A stretch of DNA of 47,797 bases from NCBI GenBank assembly GCA_021648525.1, contig JAKISP010000030.1, forward strand, positions 1 through 47,797, in the 5' to 3' direction. The translations under genes and the position numbers were made by a program. Each line of letters starts with the position of its first letter. The stretch's first letter is position 1. The DNA comes from Gammaproteobacteria bacterium. Lineage in GTDB: Bacteria > Pseudomonadota > Gammaproteobacteria > SZUA-140. Shown in pieces: positions 46,084-47,797 of this stretch. The notes beneath the pieces are model-generated. The model was not told the DNA's origin. It searched no databases and was given only the letters and a program-made list of their open reading frames with translations.

Positions 46084-47025
46084 ATGTCAGATATTGATTC
46101 ATCAGCGCTATTTGTCAGGGTAATTGAAAATCGTAGTTTCTCCGAAACATCTAAACGTTTCGGGGTACCTGTATCAACAATCAGCCGTCGTATTACCCAG
46201 CTTGAATCTAACCTCGGTGTCAGGTTAATAGAACGCTCTACACGTAAGCTAAGGCTAACAGAATTAGGAAAGGTTTATTATGATCATTGTCGCTTAGCCT
46301 TAAACGAATTCGATTTGGCCAAATTAGCACTAAGAGATCGTGAAGTTGAAGTTAGCGGTTTAATAAGAGTATCTGTACCACCTAGCCTTGAGCGCTGCTG
46401 TGTTGTGCCTTTGGTGGCTGCCTTTCAAAAATGTTACCCAAAGGCCAGGGTGCGTATTTGCGTTACTGAACAAAAACTGAATTTAATTAAAGACCATGTC
46501 GATATTGCTTTGCGTGTAGGCAATATAGAAAATGAGAGCGTCGTTGCTCGTCCTTTGATCTCTTATCGCCATGTACTTGTTACAACACCAGAATATTTAG
46601 GGGCATCTTCTTACCCAACTCACCCATCTGACTTGAATAAATATCAATTGATCTGTTTTACTGACTGGTATGGCGATACTATCTGGATCTTTAAAAAAGA
46701 TGCCATTACCGAGGAGATTAAAGTTAAAGAGATTATCTCTTTGAATGACTTTTCTGGTATTCAGGTATCAATCGAATCTGGACTTGGTATAGGTGAACTG
46801 CCATCCTTTATGTGTGATAAAGCGATTAAGGACGGTGTGCTTGTTGAAGTATTACCAGACTGGGGGTTTAGCCCACTTTCCTCAACCCTGGCATCTCTTT
46901 CAGTGGTTTACCCTGATAACCGACATTTATCGAGACTAGTGCGGGTATTTAAAGATTTCTGCATTGAAAACATAAGCAAAATTTTATCCTGTGATAGTAA
47001 TAGGCCTACACAATTAAAAAGGTAA
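46084..47025 (+). CDS. LysR-family transcriptional regulator
   Basis: 313 residues. The N-terminal winged helix-turn-helix is at residues 1-60 (DIDSSALFVRVIENRSFSETSKRFGVPVSTISRRITQLESNLGVRLIERSTRKLRLTELG-like). A periplasmic-binding-protein-like effector domain follows from about 90 (GLIRVSVPPSLERCCVVPLVAAFQKCYPKARVRI...VDIALRVGNIE). It resembles the CrgA/PA0477-type branch that often regulates neighbouring genes. The next gene, 330 bases on in the same direction, encodes a SnoaL-like exported protein. The effector is unknown. Confidence 0.92.
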   Translation: MSDIDSSALFVRVIENRSFSETSKRFGVPVSTISRRITQLESNLGVRLIERSTRKLRLTELGKVYYDHCRLALNEFDLAKLALRDREVEVSGLIRVSVPPSLERCCVVPLVAAFQKCYPKARVRICVTEQKLNLIKDHVDIALRVGNIENESVVARPLISYRHVLVTTPEYLGASSYPTHPSDLNKYQLICFTDWYGDTIWIFKKDAITEEIKVKEIISLNDFSGIQVSIESGLGIGELPSFMCDKAIKDGVLVEVLPDWGFSPLSSTLASLSVVYPDNRHLSRLVRVFKDFCIENISKILSCDSNRPTQLKR

Positions 47026-47037
47026 CTATTCAGCTCA

Positions 47038-47125
47038 CCCCTGATTGGCCCGATTACGGCGTCAAAAATTCTCATTTACACCTGTAAACTGCAAATTTTT
47101 TCCTTGTACTCGAACAAATCAGGGG
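47038..47125. repeat. Hairpin-forming non-coding element between LysR and SnoaL-like genes
   Basis: CCCCTGATT (47038-47046) and AATCAGGGG (47117-47125) are perfect inverted repeats. Between them AAAATTCTCATTTACA, CC, TGTAAACTGCAAATTTT makes a second, inner palindrome. The 88-bp unit is non-coding and could be a small repeat element or a structured terminator for the LysR transcript. The remainder of the 47026-47354 gap shows nothing else. Confidence 0.5.
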
Positions 47126-47354
47126 CAATCTGCACAGTGACTATTTTATTTTTCACTATGCTGAATAGTGACTTAAAAAGTTGACTAAAATTTTATCGTT
47201 ATAAAGCAGAACTCAGGAATACTGAATCCAGCTCGCATTTAATGTGGGCTTTCCAGAATTGGAAAGCTTATTTTCACAAAACAGATCTAATTTAATTGAC
47301 GAAAATCAAATATCCTGAATCAAACGTATATGGTGCACAAACAGGAAAATTGAT

Positions 47355-47696
47355 ATGAAGAAAATATTTCATCTTACAGCTGTTCTGGGTTTTTTATTTA
47401 GCAATCTGGCAGTTGCTTCGTTACAACAAGATATTTCAAAGGAAATTAAAGCCGTTATTTACGCTTACGGAAAAGCAATGAACGCATCTAATGTAGATGA
47501 AGTTGTCAGGCTATACGCAAAAGACGGTCTATTTATGCCATCTGGACTGCCTACAGCTGTAGGTGAAAATGAGATTAGAGATGCATATAAACATGAATTC
47601 GAGGTCATTGATCTTGATGTGAACATGGATATAGATGAAATAGCCTATGATGGTAACATAGCGTATGTAAGTAAGCGCTCAACAAACCCCATCTAG
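47355..47696 (+). pseudogene. Exported SnoaL/NTF2-like protein, truncated by IS66 insertion
   Basis: The native part runs 47355-47670, about 105 residues. A signal peptide (MKKIFHLTAVLGFLFSNLAVAS) is followed by a SnoaL-like start (IKAVIYAYGKAMNASNVDEVVRLYAKDGLFMPSGLPTAVGENEIRDAYKHEF), typical of small cone-shaped proteins related to ketosteroid isomerase. These are usually about 130-150 residues after the leader, so the last strands are lost. From 47671 the frame reads into the IS66 terminus (KRSTNPI) and stops. The insertion probably inactivates the gene. The LysR gene upstream may have been its regulator. Confidence 0.75.
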
Positions 47697-47797
47697 CAGA
47701 AGCTCATTTAACGGCAGCTGATTCCAGACTCATGTTCCAGGGCAGTAGCGCTTCGATATCCTCAACACTAGCCGCTTGAGGAAGCGCTTTAAAAACA
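47671..47797 (-). mobile_element. IS66-family insertion sequence, end fragment
   Basis: The element starts at 47671 with GTAAGCGCTCAACAAACCCC, the IS66-type terminus, and continues past the window end. It contains the transposase C-terminus on the minus strand. The 8 bases before it (GTATGTAA) would be one copy of the 8-bp target duplication expected for IS66; the other copy is outside the window. Confidence 0.88.
47704..47797 (-). CDS. IS66-family transposase (TnpC), C-terminal fragment
   Basis: Partial gene entering from the right edge; the last 31 residues end at a TGA (47706-47704). It contains LPQAASVEDIEALLPWNMSL, nearly identical to the fragment at 3-92 with a few substitutions (NMSLESAAVK against NVNLESAVIK). 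So at least two slightly different copies of this element exist in the genome. Confidence 0.85.
   Translation of the reverse strand, partial: VFKALPQAASVEDIEALLPWNMSLESAAVK

Overview
The window looks like a piece of a gammaproteobacterial chromosome, probably one complete assembly contig. The chromosomal genes (aroQ-accB-accC, uup, srkA, purT, metY, prmA-dusB-fis-purH, purD-tsaC-hemF, hutI-hutG) are ordinary gammaproteobacterial housekeeping genes. The genus cannot be named from sequence alone. Both ends lie inside copies of the same IS66-family insertion sequence, in opposite orientation, which is where an assembler would break. No rRNA, tRNA or CRISPR array was seen.

Left part (1-7500) is AT-rich accessory DNA. 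I read it as a decayed integron. Cassette genes run leftward on the minus strand from an attI-like GTTAGCC core at 6703-6709. A rightward pseudogene at 6841-7200 resembles the N-terminal extension of some integron integrases. Three attC-like hairpin sites lie at 1575-1667, 2333-2450 and 3392-3459 (the last completed at 6123-6127). Two of them are split at the same box by group IIC-type introns that lack their reverse transcriptase. The right-hand intron kept domains V and VI, but an IS4-family element with 20-bp terminal repeats and a 10-bp target duplication landed between them. The left-hand intron is cut by an IS91 transposase fragment. The cassettes carry an unknown gene (6129-6686), a probable L,D-transpeptidase-like toxin with an overlapping signal-peptide partner (3374-2458), and small membrane or exported proteins (1521-744). 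An internally deleted REP-associated transposase element (455-770) and an IS66 remnant (about 7212-7461) complete the region.

Middle part (7500-28970) is mostly core genome: an exported BamE-like protein, a DASS transporter, aroQ-accB-accC, an ABC-F ATPase, a SrkA-type kinase, a CheY-like/CheX-like pair, cyclophilin, purT, metY, an HDOD protein, a DMT exporter, then prmA-(zinc ribbon)-dusB-fis-purH. In many relatives aroQ-accBC-prmA-dusB-fis-purHD are close together; here the series is opened in two places.

Right part (28997-47797) holds two giant tandem secreted proteins (1359 and 1622 residues) on the minus strand, set between purH and purD. They are built from DUF5122-type beta-propeller repeats followed by chitobiase C-terminal-like domains and a hydrophobic C-terminal tail, and their reading frames overlap by ATGA. 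Then come purD, tsaC, hemF, hutI-hutG, a frameshifted surface protein with a GlyGly-CTERM tail, a LysR regulator, and a SnoaL-like exported protein cut by the right-hand IS66 copy. A rhombosortase that could process the GlyGly-CTERM tail is not in the window.
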